From contig NZ_PYYB01000001.1 in NCBI RefSeq assembly GCF_003044185.1, forward strand, positions 2,314,978-2,378,977: a stretch of DNA of 64,000 nucleotides, written 5' to 3'. The notes beneath the pieces are model-generated. The model did not search any database and was not told where the DNA came from. It saw nothing but the letters and a program-made list of their open reading frames with translations. The stretch's first letter is position 1. Each line of letters starts with the position of its first letter. Source of the DNA: Paraconexibacter algicola. GTDB lineage: Bacteria; Actinomycetota; Thermoleophilia; Solirubrobacterales; Solirubrobacteraceae. Made by a program: the position numbers and the translations under genes. Shown in pieces: positions 33,985 to 42,212 of this stretch.

Positions 33985-34311
33985 CTACGCCGCACTCCTG
34001 GAGCGCTCGTGCAGCTCCTCGGCGGCCAGCTCCGCCGCGAGGTCCGCGGCACGCTGGGGCTCGCGTCGCGCACCGCTCCACCACGACGCGCCGAGCGCGA
34101 CCAGCGATCCGGGGATCGCGTACAGCGCCTCGTCGACCCCGGGTGGGTTGTCGGCCGGCAGTCCGGGCGTCGGCAGCAGCAGGCCGGAGGCGATCGCGCC
34201 GGCGACGGCGGTGAAGAACGCGCCGATGATGCCGCCCCGGAAGCGGTCGGGCACGAGGACCGCGAAGTGCCAGAAGCCGATGCCCATCATCGTCCAGACC
34301 AGGATGCTCAT
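33985..34311 (-). CDS. Small membrane protein of unknown function
   Basis: This 108-residue protein has three hydrophobic segments (ILVWTMMGIGFWHFAVLV, GGIIGAFFTAVAGAIASGLLL, ALYAIPGSLVALGASWW), then a charged helical tail ending HERSRSAA. GGIIGAFFTAVAGA resembles small Gly-rich membrane proteins of the transglycosylase-associated type, but the match is loose. It is divergent from the histidine kinase at 34399. Confidence 0.6.
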   Translation of the reverse strand: MSILVWTMMGIGFWHFAVLVPDRFRGGIIGAFFTAVAGAIASGLLLPTPGLPADNPPGVDEALYAIPGSLVALGASWWSGARREPQRAADLAAELAAEELHERSRSAA

Positions 34312-34398
34312 GCCGTCGAGGCTCCCGGGACGCGGGCGCCACCGGTATGGGGGCGTGCTCCCATCCCGCCGGCGGGCTGGCCTCGCGATGATGCACGC

Positions 34399-35352
34399 AT
34401 GTCGCTGCTGCAGCGCGTCGTGCTCGTCGACGCCGCCCTCGTGTTCCTCGCGGTGGCGCTGCTGGTCGTGTCCCCGGCGACCGTCAGCCGCAGCACGACC
34501 ACGGCCGAGGTCGCGATCCTGCTGCTCGGCGCGACCGCCCTGCTGACGCTGACCACGGTGATGACGCGCCGGGCGCTCGCGCCGCTGCGGCTGCTCGCGG
34601 AGCTGATGGGGCGCGCCGACCCCGCCAGCGGCACCCACGCCCCGGTGCCCGGTGCCGGTCCCGGCACCGCTCGGGAGGTCGCGGACCTCGCCGCCGCGTT
34701 CGACGCGATGCTCACCCGCCTGGAGGACGAACGGCGACGGGCGACCCGCCTGGCGATCGACGCGCAGGAGGCCGAGCGCGCGCGGCTCGCCCGCGAGCTG
34801 CACGACGAGGTCGCGCAGCTCCTCACCGCGATGACCCTGCAGCTGCAGGGCGCCGAGCGGCTCGACGGCCCCGCGCTCGCGGCCCGCGTGACGGCGCTGC
34901 GGGAGGCCGCCCACGGCGGATCCGACGCCGTGCGGGAGATCATGCGCGGCCTGCGCCCCGAGGCGCTCGAGGACTTCGGGCTGCGGGCCGCGCTCGTCGC
35001 GTTGGCCTCCGGGGTCACCGAGCGCACCGGTGTCCCCGTGCGGCGCGCGCTCGACGCACAGCTCCCCCCGCTCACGCCCGAGGTCGAGCTCGTCGTCTAC
35101 CGCGTCGCGCAGGAGGCGCTCGCCAACGTGATGCGCCACGCCGACGCGGCCACGGTCGACCTCGTCCTCGCGGTCGATCCGGACCGCCTCGTCCTCGAGG
35201 TCCGCGACGACGGGCGCGGAGTCGGCGACGCGCCGGCGGGCAGCGGCCGCCAGGGGATGCGCGAGCGCGCGCTGCTCGTCGGCGGCCGCCTCGCCGTCGG
35301 ACCCGGCCCGCAGGGCGTCGGCACCACCGTCCGGCTGGAGGTCCCGCGGTGA
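34399..35352 (+). CDS. NarX/LiaS-type sensor histidine kinase
   Basis: This 317-residue kinase has two TM segments (about residues 5-25 and 38-56) with a very short outside loop. A HAMP-like linker is followed by a HisKA_3 dimerisation helix (AERARLARELHDEVAQLLTAM; phospho-His135) and a compact HATPase (VYRVAQEALANVMRHADA N-box, VRDDGRGVG G-box, GRQGMRERALLVGG). It overlaps the downstream NarL regulator by four bases, so the two form a coupled pair. With little extracytoplasmic sequence it probably senses the membrane itself (inference). Confidence 0.88.
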   Translation: MSLLQRVVLVDAALVFLAVALLVVSPATVSRSTTTAEVAILLLGATALLTLTTVMTRRALAPLRLLAELMGRADPASGTHAPVPGAGPGTAREVADLAAAFDAMLTRLEDERRRATRLAIDAQEAERARLARELHDEVAQLLTAMTLQLQGAERLDGPALAARVTALREAAHGGSDAVREIMRGLRPEALEDFGLRAALVALASGVTERTGVPVRRALDAQLPPLTPEVELVVYRVAQEALANVMRHADAATVDLVLAVDPDRLVLEVRDDGRGVGDAPAGSGRQGMRERALLVGGRLAVGPGPQGVGTTVRLEVPR

Positions 35353-36008
35353 CCGTGCCGCTCGTGGCGGGCGTGCTCGTCGCCGACGACCACCGGCTCA
35401 TGCGCGACGGGCTGCGGCTGATGCTCGACGCGGCGCCCGACCTGCGCGTGGTCGCCGAAGCCGCCGACGGCGTCGAGGCGGTGACGGCCGCGCGTGCGGC
35501 CACCGTCGACCTCGCGATCCTCGACGTCTCGATGCCCCGCCGCACCGGCCTGCACGCCGCACGCGAGATCCTGGCCCACCGGCCGGGCCTGCCGATCCTC
35601 ATGCTGTCGATGCACGAGGACGACCAGTACTTCTTCCAGGCGCTGCGAATCGGGGCCGCGGGCTACGTCCTGAAGTCCGCCGCGGACCGCGACCTGCTCG
35701 ACGCCTGCCGCAGTGCGCTGCGCGGGGAGCCGTTCCTCTACCCGCCCGCCGTCCGGGCGCTGCTGCGCGAGCACCTCGCCGCCGTGGCGGCGGGCGAGCG
35801 CGACGACGCCGAGGTCCTCACGCCGCGCGAGCAGGAGGTCGTGAAGCTCGTCGCGGAGGCGCACACGAACGAGCAGATCGCGGCGGCCCTGACGATCAGC
35901 GTGCGGACGGTCGAGCGCCATCGCGAGAACGTGCTCGCGAAGCTCGGGATGCGCGACCGGGTCGAGCTGACGCGCTACGCGATCCGGCGCGGGCTCGTCG
36001 AGCCCTGA
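35349..36008 (+). CDS. NarL-type response regulator, partner of the adjacent kinase
   Basis: This 219-residue protein has a receiver with VLVADDHRLMRDGL, Asp59 in LAILDVSMPRRTGL, LMLSMHED and YVLKSAADRD. The LuxR HTH is LTPREQEVVKLVAEAHTNEQIAAALTISVRTVERHRENVLAKLGM. Its GTG overlaps the kinase stop (GTGA). The last 34 bases overlap the 3' end of the Nudix gene on the other strand. Confidence 0.9.
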   Translation: MTVPLVAGVLVADDHRLMRDGLRLMLDAAPDLRVVAEAADGVEAVTAARAATVDLAILDVSMPRRTGLHAAREILAHRPGLPILMLSMHEDDQYFFQALRIGAAGYVLKSAADRDLLDACRSALRGEPFLYPPAVRALLREHLAAVAAGERDDAEVLTPREQEVVKLVAEAHTNEQIAAALTISVRTVERHRENVLAKLGMRDRVELTRYAIRRGLVEP

Positions 36009-36523
36009 GGGCCGTCGAGGAGGTCGCGCAGCGCCTGCTCGGTCGACCAGAACGCGAGGTCCTCCCACGGGACCTCGTCGGGGGAGAAGGCGCGGACCTC
36101 GGTCGCCTCGGGCGTGGTGCGCGGCGTCTCGTCCGTGCGCGCGGCGTAGACGATCAGGATCACCCGGTCGGTCGGCTGCGAGTAGATCCCGATGAGCGGG
36201 CCGAGCGTGATCGCCACGTCGAGCTCCTCGCGCGTCTCGCGGTGCGCCGCGTCCTCCACGGACTCGCCGAGGTCGACGAACCCGCCGGGGAACGTCCAGC
36301 GCCCCCGGCCCGGGTCGAAGCCCCGCTTCAGCAGCCAGATCCGCCCGTCCGCGGTCCGCGGGATCGCGGACGCGACCGGTTTGGGGTTGTAGTACGCCAG
36401 GTAGCCGCAGGCGCCGCAGCGGATCGAGCGGGGATGGTCCACCTGCGGATCCGGCGCGCCGCACCGGGGACAGTGGTGGACGTCGTCCAGCGCGGGGTTG
36501 AGCGAGGTCGGATCGAACGGCAC
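35975..36523 (-). CDS. Nudix hydrolase with N-terminal zinc ribbon
   Basis: This 182-residue protein has a four-Cys zinc ribbon (HHCPRCGAPDP...IRCGACGYLAYYNPKPVASAI), then the Nudix box GGFVDLGESVEDAAHRETREELDV with Mg-binding Glu residues. The ribbon plus YYNPKPVASAI is the NudC-like/NADH pyrophosphatase-type N-terminus, but the protein is short and lacks the SQPWPFPxS motif, so the substrate is open. GTG start at 36523. Confidence 0.88.
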   Translation of the reverse strand: MPFDPTSLNPALDDVHHCPRCGAPDPQVDHPRSIRCGACGYLAYYNPKPVASAIPRTADGRIWLLKRGFDPGRGRWTFPGGFVDLGESVEDAAHRETREELDVAITLGPLIGIYSQPTDRVILIVYAARTDETPRTTPEATEVRAFSPDEVPWEDLAFWSTEQALRDLLDGPQGSTSPRRIA

Positions 36524-36572
36524 GGTCGACCAAGCATGCCCGACCGGCCCGCTGCTACGCTCCCTCGCGCAC

Positions 36573-36645
<73 letters not shown>

Positions 36646-36651
36646 TGCTCG

Positions 36652-36672
36652 GGACCCCGCGGCGCGGGGTCC
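36652..36672. terminator. Hairpin after tRNA-Thr
   Basis: GGACCCCGC (36652-36660) and GCGGGGTCC (36664-36672) pair around a 3-base loop, followed by a T-containing CTCGTCGTTGT stretch. A terminator for the tRNA transcript is the simplest reading. Confidence 0.65.
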
Positions 36673-36729
36673 TCGTCGTTGTCGGGCCGGTGCGCCGTAA
36701 CCCGGGCCGGGCTGCGCCGTTGGGGGAGC

Positions 36730-38151
36730 ATGCGCACACCGTCCGCCGTCCTGTCGGCCGCCACCCTGGCCGCCGCCCTCCTCGCCGCCGCTCCCGCGGT
36801 GCAGGCCGCCCCGATCACCTCGGTCGCGGCCGACCAGCAGATCCTCGACGGGCCGGTCTTCGCCGGTGACACCGTCGCCTGGGCGGCGGGCACGCGACCG
36901 CAGCGGCTGCGGGCCGTCGTCGCGGGCGGCGCGCCGCGCACCCTCGCCCGCACGCCCGCGTTCCCGGAGGGCGGCGAGGCGTTCACGTTCGGCCTGGAGG
37001 GCTCGCCGACGCGCCTGGCCTGGGGCTTCGGCGAGGGGGTCGCCGTCGACCCCGACGGCTACACGACCCGCGAGCAGGTCGTCGCCGGACCGCCCGGCGG
37101 GCCGCTCGTGCGCGTCGCGGGCGACGGAGCCGACGCGGTCCGTGCGACCGCGATGGACCTCGACGGGGACCGGCTCGTGACCTCGGAGGACATCGTCGCG
37201 GAAGGCCAGCGGCCGAGCTCGGTCCTGCGCGGCTACGACCTCGCTGCCGGCGGCGACCCGACGGCGCTCGCGCCACAGGGCAGCGCCGAGCTCGCGACGG
37301 CGGGCCCGTACGTCGCCTACCGCTCGGCGAGCACCACCGGTGGCGCGCTGGCCCGCATCGTCGTCGCCGACGCGGCGACCGGCACGCCCGTCTACGGGGT
37401 CGACGTGCCCACGGTGCCGCCGATCGGCTACGGCTTGCGCTTCGACCTGCAGGCCGACGGCACCCTCGCGGTCCTCACCGCCAACCCGGCCGCGACCGGC
37501 AGCGACCCCGTCCTGGACCTCGCCTGGGCGTCGATCGCCGACCCGACCCTGCACGTGATCGTGCCGGACGTGACGCCGTTCAACCTGCGCATCGCCGCCA
37601 ACCGGATCGTCTACGGCCGCGAGCTCGACCGCCGCAGCAGCCGGCTGTTCGTCGCCGACCTGGCCGGTGTCGGCCACCCGGTGACGCCGGTCGTCGACTC
37701 CGTCACCGGCGTCGACTTCGACGGCACGCGCCTGGGCTGGTCGACCGAGGGCTGCGTGTACGCGGGCGACCTGCCCGCCGCCGCGGTCGACGCCCTGCCC
37801 GGCGGCCGCTGCGCCGGACAGGACTACCGGCTCGTCACCGGGACGCTGAACCGCCGCGCCGCCCGCGCGCTCGTGCGCTGCGTCGCCGGTCCGGCCACGG
37901 GCTGCGCCGGGACCGCGAAGCTGACGCGCGCCGGCGGCGGCCCGACGCTCGCCCGGACGACGTTCACGGTGGGCGCCCGCAAGCAGACCTCGATCGTGCT
38001 GCCGCTGCGGCCCGCGGTCCTGCGCGCCCTGCAGCGCAGCGCGCGCCGCAAGAAGGCCCGCTTCGCGACGCTGCGGATCGTGACGTCGGTGACCGACGGC
38101 GCGGGGAACGTCAACACCCGGTCGATCCCGGCGACCGGCCGGGTGCGCTGA
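36730..38151 (+). CDS. Secreted beta-propeller-like protein of unknown function
   Basis: This 473-residue protein has a Sec signal peptide (VLSAATLAAALLAAAPAVQAA). Repeated GDTVAW.., GSPTRLAWGFGEG.., GDRLVTSED.., GPYVAYRS.. and GTRLGWST.. segments look like propeller blades or TolB-like repeats. Four Cys occur in the C-terminal part (GCVYAG, GRCAGQ, RCVAGPATGCAG), followed by an Arg-rich beta domain with an interdomain ARALVRC pattern shared with actinobacterial surface proteins. GGGGGAGC gives a clear Shine-Dalgarno. It is convergent with the lipoprotein at 38170. Confidence 0.65.
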   Translation: MRTPSAVLSAATLAAALLAAAPAVQAAPITSVAADQQILDGPVFAGDTVAWAAGTRPQRLRAVVAGGAPRTLARTPAFPEGGEAFTFGLEGSPTRLAWGFGEGVAVDPDGYTTREQVVAGPPGGPLVRVAGDGADAVRATAMDLDGDRLVTSEDIVAEGQRPSSVLRGYDLAAGGDPTALAPQGSAELATAGPYVAYRSASTTGGALARIVVADAATGTPVYGVDVPTVPPIGYGLRFDLQADGTLAVLTANPAATGSDPVLDLAWASIADPTLHVIVPDVTPFNLRIAANRIVYGRELDRRSSRLFVADLAGVGHPVTPVVDSVTGVDFDGTRLGWSTEGCVYAGDLPAAAVDALPGGRCAGQDYRLVTGTLNRRAARALVRCVAGPATGCAGTAKLTRAGGGPTLARTTFTVGARKQTSIVLPLRPAVLRALQRSARRKKARFATLRIVTSVTDGAGNVNTRSIPATGRVR

Positions 38152-38169
38152 GCCCGGCGCGCCGCGCGC

Positions 38170-38688
38170 TCAGCCGCCGACGAACCCGCCCTCGATCTCC
38201 TCGTCCTGCACGTAGGGGACCTCGACGGTGCGCCGCCGGCCCTCGGGGTCGACGACGACGAGCGTCGCGACGTCGCCGGGCGCCTTCGTCGTGTCGGCGC
38301 CGGCGAGCAGCTCCTCGGTCGCGGGGCGGCCGTCGACCGTGACGACGATGTCGCTGTCGGTGACCGCGTTGCGCGTGCGGCTCGCAGAGTCGCGCAGGCC
38401 GGCGTCGTCGGCGACGGAGCGGCCGGTGAAGTCCATGACCGCCACGCCGCTGTCCGGGACACCGGGCCGCCCGACGGTCCGGGCGACCGCGCGGAAGGAC
38501 TCGTCGATCGCCTCGCCGACGATGCCGAGCCGCACCGGTGCGGTGCTGCCCTGCTCGTCGTCCCCGCCGCCGCCGCCGCCGCCGCCACCGCACGCGGCGA
38601 GCGCGAGCGCGCAGGCCGCCGCGGCGAGCCCGGCTCCCGCGCGTGCCCACGGGCGATCGAGGGTGGCGGCGGTCCCCGGCGCGCTCAT
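38170..38688 (-). CDS. PDZ-like lipoprotein
   Basis: This 172-residue protein carries a lipoprotein signal with lipobox LAAC (Cys33) followed by a nine-Gly tract. The mature part resembles a PDZ domain: GVAVMDFTGRSVADDAGLRDSASRTRNAVTDSDIVVTVDGRPATEELLAG...LVVVDPEGRRRTVEVPY. There is no protease domain, so it may be an extracytoplasmic binding adaptor. The ATG at 38688 is chosen because it precedes the signal; an earlier ATG exists. It is divergent from the radical SAM gene. Confidence 0.7.
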   Translation of the reverse strand: MSAPGTAATLDRPWARAGAGLAAAACALALAACGGGGGGGGGDDEQGSTAPVRLGIVGEAIDESFRAVARTVGRPGVPDSGVAVMDFTGRSVADDAGLRDSASRTRNAVTDSDIVVTVDGRPATEELLAGADTTKAPGDVATLVVVDPEGRRRTVEVPYVQDEEIEGGFVGG

Positions 38689-38733
38689 GGCCCGCAGGGT
38701 GCCCGAACCGTCCGGCGCCGTCAACCGCGTGTG

Positions 38734-38747
38734 CGAACATGTGTTCG
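38734..38747 (+). promoter_or_regulatory. LexA (Cheo/SOS) box upstream of radical SAM gene
   Basis: CGAACATGTGTTCG matches the Gram-positive SOS consensus CGAAC-R-N-R-Y-GTTCG at every constrained position. It overlaps the likely -10 (GAACAT) and the proposed GTG at 38747, where it would block transcription. Leaderless start at 38747 is plausible. Confidence 0.75.
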
Positions 38748-39769
38748 TGCGCTGGTCCGCTCTCAGCCTCGACGTCGACGCCGCCCGCCCCACGCTCCCG
38801 GGGACGTCCGACGATGCCGTCGTGCGCCGGTTCGACGCGCCCGAGGCGCTCGACACGCGCTTCCACGAGGTGCGGGCCCGCTCGGCGCTCAACCGCGTGC
38901 CCGCCGGGTCGCGGATGCCGTTCCGCTGGACGGTCAACCCGTACCGCGGCTGCACCCACGCGTGCGTCTACTGCTTCGCCCGCCCGACGCACACCTACCT
39001 GGGCTTCGACGCCGGACGCGACTTCGACCGCGAGATCGTCGTGAAGGTCAACGTTCCCGAGCTCGTCCGGGCGGAGCTCGCGCGCCCGTCGTGGGCGCGG
39101 GAGCACGTCGCCCTGGGCACGAACACCGACCCGTACCAGTGGGTCGAGGGTCGCTATCGGCTGACGCGCGACGTCCTCGCCGCTCTCGGGGCGTCACGGA
39201 CGCCGTGCTCGGTGCTGACGAAGTCGCCGCTCGTACTCCGTGACCTCGACCTGCTCGCGCCGATGGCGGCCGACGGGCGGTTCTCCGCGAACCTGTCGGT
39301 GCCGACGCTCGACGAGCGCGCCTGGCGGGCGACCGAGCCGCGGACCCCGAACCCGCGCGCCCGTCTGGAGGCGATCGCCGCGCTCAACGCCGCCGGGGTG
39401 CCGTGCGGCATCCTCGTCGCGCCGCTGATGCCGGGGATCAACGACGACCCGCGCCAGGTCGAGGCGATCCTCGACGCCGCGACGGCTGCGGGCGCGGTGA
39501 GCGTCGGCGGGATCGCGCTGTACCTGCGCGGCGAGACGCGTGGGGTCTTCCTCGACTGGCTGCGCACCGCCCGCCCGGACCTCGTGGACCGCTACGAGGA
39601 GCTCTACGCCCGCTCGGCCCACGTCCCCGAGGTCGAGCAGCGGCGGGTCGCCGGGCTGCTGCACCGTCCCGGTGGTCCGCCGCCGTCGCTGTTCGACGAG
39701 GCCGCGCGCGCCGCGCGGGCCGAGCGTGCCTGCCCGGCGGAGCCGCCGGCGCAGATCGCGTTGTTCTGA
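38747..39769 (+). CDS. Rv2578c-type (SplB-like) radical SAM protein
   Basis: This 340-residue protein has the radical SAM cluster CTHACVYC (C69-x3-C73-x2-C76) in NPYRGCTHACVYCFARPTHTYLGFDAGRDFDREIVVKVN, the signature of the Rv2578c/SplB-like group. A TIM-barrel-like core (SVLTKSPLVLRDLDLL, ANLSVPTLDERAWRATEPRTPNP) and a C-terminal extension (LHRPGGPPPSLFDEA) follow. By family a photoproduct lyase-like DNA repair function is suspected but not proven. The upstream LexA box supports a DNA-damage role. GTG 38747 is preferred over 38741 and 38729. Confidence 0.85.
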   Translation: MRWSALSLDVDAARPTLPGTSDDAVVRRFDAPEALDTRFHEVRARSALNRVPAGSRMPFRWTVNPYRGCTHACVYCFARPTHTYLGFDAGRDFDREIVVKVNVPELVRAELARPSWAREHVALGTNTDPYQWVEGRYRLTRDVLAALGASRTPCSVLTKSPLVLRDLDLLAPMAADGRFSANLSVPTLDERAWRATEPRTPNPRARLEAIAALNAAGVPCGILVAPLMPGINDDPRQVEAILDAATAAGAVSVGGIALYLRGETRGVFLDWLRTARPDLVDRYEELYARSAHVPEVEQRRVAGLLHRPGGPPPSLFDEAARAARAERACPAEPPAQIALF

Positions 39770-39866
39770 CGCGGCGACGGCGACGGGAGTGTTCCCGCGC
39801 CGAGACCGGCTGGCGCGCTGACGCCCGCGGTTGCTTGCGGGTGCAACCGGGAATCCCTCTGGTGTC

Positions 39867-40184
39867 ATGAGCACCGAGACGATTCCCACTCCCCGAGCCG
39901 ACGCGGACGCCCCGGACCAGCCGGTCCTGGAGAAGCCGACGGGCTCGCGGACGAGCGCCGCGATGTGGTTCGCCGTCCTGGGCGGCGTCGTGCTCGCGTT
40001 CCTGCTCGTCTTCATCCTGCAGAACCTCGACCGCGTCCCCGTCCAGTTCCTCTGGATGGAGACCGACCTGCCGGTCGGCGTCGCGCTGCTCGGCGCCGCC
40101 ATCGCCGGCGGGGCGATCGTCGCGATCGCCGCCGGGGCGCGCATCCTGCAGCTGCGCCGCCGCGCCACCGGCTGGAAGCGCTGA
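39867..40184 (+). CDS. LapA-domain membrane protein
   Basis: This 105-residue protein has an acidic, Pro-rich N-terminus and two TM segments (AAMWFAVLGGVVLAFLLVFILQNLDRVPVQFLWM and LPVGVALLGAAIAGGAIVAIAAGARILQLRRR), the LapA/DUF1049 pattern. The family is a small inner-membrane protein linked to envelope assembly. An IR GGTTGC/GCAACC (39829-39848) lies just upstream of the start. Confidence 0.85.
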   Translation: MSTETIPTPRADADAPDQPVLEKPTGSRTSAAMWFAVLGGVVLAFLLVFILQNLDRVPVQFLWMETDLPVGVALLGAAIAGGAIVAIAAGARILQLRRRATGWKR

Positions 40185-40202
40185 TCGCCCGCAGGTCGTA
40201 CC

Positions 40203-40685
40203 GTGCCGGGGATGCCGTCCCCGGTCGCCGACCTGCGCCGCGTCTCCCGTCTCCTGCTGCCCGCGCTCGCGACGGCGCTCGTGGCAGCGGGGTGCGGTGA
40301 CGAGGAGCCGACGGCTCCGGCCTCGCTGGACCGCGACGCGCTCGTCGTGCTCGACTGGGCACGCGCCGATCCGCCCGCCCTGTGCGACACGCCCGAGCGC
40401 GCCGCCGACCGGGAGCCGGGGCGTCGCGTCCTGCGGACCGTCGGGAGGATCGGCGGGCGGCCCTGCCACGTCGCGGTCCGCGCCGACCGGCCCGTGGCGA
40501 CCGGTGCCGACGTGACCGCGATCGAGACGACCGCCGACGGGCGCGTCGAGCTGCGCCTCGGATCCGCGGCCCGCGCCCGGCTGCGGGCGCTCGGGCCGGA
40601 CGCCCACGTCGGCGTCGTCCACGACGACCGGCTGCTCGACGTCGTCTTCCCGGCGGACGGGCGCATCGCGATCGACGCGCCCTGA
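40203..40685 (+). CDS. Small lipoprotein of unknown function
   Basis: This 160-residue lipoprotein has lipobox VAAGC (Cys31), then about 125 residues with LDWARADPPALCDTPERAADREPGRRVLRTVGRIGGRPCHVAVRADRP (two further Cys that could pair). I use GTG 40203, because AGGT lies 6 bases upstream; ATG 40212 is possible. No family is recognised. Confidence 0.65.
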   Translation: MPGMPSPVADLRRVSRLLLPALATALVAAGCGDEEPTAPASLDRDALVVLDWARADPPALCDTPERAADREPGRRVLRTVGRIGGRPCHVAVRADRPVATGADVTAIETTADGRVELRLGSAARARLRALGPDAHVGVVHDDRLLDVVFPADGRIAIDAP

Positions 40686-40699
40686 CCGCCGGGCGGCGC

Positions 40700-42208
40700 T
40701 CAGCGGCCGCGGGCGATGCGCAGCAGGCCGCGCGGCGGCGTCCCGGCCGCGCCGCGGCCCGGACCCGCGCCGCGGGGCGCGTCGGGCGGCGTGACGAGCC
40801 GGCCCGCGTTGTAGTCGGCGACGAGCGCGGCGACGGTGTCCTGCGAGCACCCGCGGTTGGTGCCGATGAAGCCGCTCGGGCCGCGCTTGATCCAGCCCGC
40901 GACGTACGTGCCGGGGACGGCCGCGCCGGTGGCCGGGTCGACGACCCGGCCGTCCTCGTTGGGCACGACGCCGCGCGCGTCGTCGAACGGCAGCTGGCCC
41001 AGCGGCGTGCCGCGGTAGCCGATCGAGGTCACGAGCAGGCCCGCGTCGATCGTCTCGGTGCCGCCCCCGCCGGTGCGGTCGAAGGTCACCGCCGACACGC
41101 TCCCGGCGTCGCCGCGGACCGCGGCGGGGGTGAGGCCGTAGCGCAGCGTCACCCGGCGACCGGACGCGTCGGGCGCGAGGTCGCGCAGCAGCTCGATCTT
41201 CGGGTCGCCGTCGGGGGCGCCGGCGAGGTCCTCGGGCAGGACGTGCAGCGCGACGCCGGGGGTGCCGCGCAGGCCGACGAGCTCGGGCAGCGTGAACGCG
41301 CTGCGCTCCGGGCCGCGCCGTGCGACCACGACGACCTCCTCGATGCGGCTGGCGCGCAGCGCCCGCAGCGCCGCGGGGGCGACCTCGCTGTCGGCGAGCG
41401 CCTCGGGGTCCATCGTGAGGATCCGGGCGATGTCGAGCGCCACGTTGCCGTTGCCGATCACCACGGCGCGCCGGGCGGACAGGTTGACCGCGCGCCCGGC
41501 GTGGTCGGGATGACCGGTGTACCAGCCGACGACCTGGGTCGCGGTCATCGCGCCCGGCAGGTCCGCGCCGGGGATGTCGAGCCGCCGGTCGACCGCGGCG
41601 CCGACGGCGTAGATCACGGCGTGGTGGGTGCGCAGGAGCGCCTCGTGGGTGACGTCGCGGCCGATCTCGACCCCGAGGTGCATCGTGAGGCCGGGGTGGC
41701 GGCGCACGGCGTCGAGCTGGCGGCTGACCCGGCGGGTGCGCCGGTGGTCCGGCGCGACGCCGGTGCGGACGAGGCCGTACGGGGTCGGCATCCGCTCGTA
41801 GACGGACACCTGCGCGCCCGGCACGGTGAGGACCTCCTCGGCCGCGTACATCGCGGCCGGCCCGGAGCCGACGATCGCGACCCGCAGCGCCTCGCCGCGG
41901 TCGCGCACCTCGAGCACCGGGCGGACCGGGGCCATCTTCGCGCGCGGCCCGCGGGCCTGCGCGTGGTAGGCGGCGTTGATGACCTCGAAGGCCCGCTCCT
42001 CCTCGGTCAGCCGCGTGTGCGGCTTGATCGCGTCGACGGGACACGCGGTCGTGCACGCCCCGCAGTCGACGCACGTCGTCGGGTCGACGTGGAGCATCTC
42101 GGCGAGCTCGAACGCGGGATCGTCCGGGGTCGGCTGGATGCAGTTGACCGGGCAGGCGTAGACGCACGAGCCGTCGCCCACGCAGGACTGGGTGACGACG
42201 TGCGGCAC
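40700..42208 (-). CDS. fprB: Ferredoxin/ferredoxin-NADP reductase fusion (FprB-type)
   Basis: This 502-residue protein joins an N-terminal dicluster ferredoxin (CVGDGSCVYACPVNCI and CVDCGACTTACPVDAI, residues 9-60) to an FNR-like flavoprotein with the FAD motif RVAIVGSGPAAMYAAEEVL, GLVRTGVAPDHRRTRRV and a NAD(P) motif (VVIGNGNVALDIARIL). This is the FprB-type layout. It starts 4 bases after the stop of the diiron protein gene, so it probably supplies electrons to that oxygenase (inference). Gly/Pro-rich tail. Confidence 0.88.
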   Translation of the reverse strand: MPHVVTQSCVGDGSCVYACPVNCIQPTPDDPAFELAEMLHVDPTTCVDCGACTTACPVDAIKPHTRLTEEERAFEVINAAYHAQARGPRAKMAPVRPVLEVRDRGEALRVAIVGSGPAAMYAAEEVLTVPGAQVSVYERMPTPYGLVRTGVAPDHRRTRRVSRQLDAVRRHPGLTMHLGVEIGRDVTHEALLRTHHAVIYAVGAAVDRRLDIPGADLPGAMTATQVVGWYTGHPDHAGRAVNLSARRAVVIGNGNVALDIARILTMDPEALADSEVAPAALRALRASRIEEVVVVARRGPERSAFTLPELVGLRGTPGVALHVLPEDLAGAPDGDPKIELLRDLAPDASGRRVTLRYGLTPAAVRGDAGSVSAVTFDRTGGGGTETIDAGLLVTSIGYRGTPLGQLPFDDARGVVPNEDGRVVDPATGAAVPGTYVAGWIKRGPSGFIGTNRGCSQDTVAALVADYNAGRLVTPPDAPRGAGPGRGAAGTPPRGLLRIARGR

Positions 42209-42212
42209 GGCG

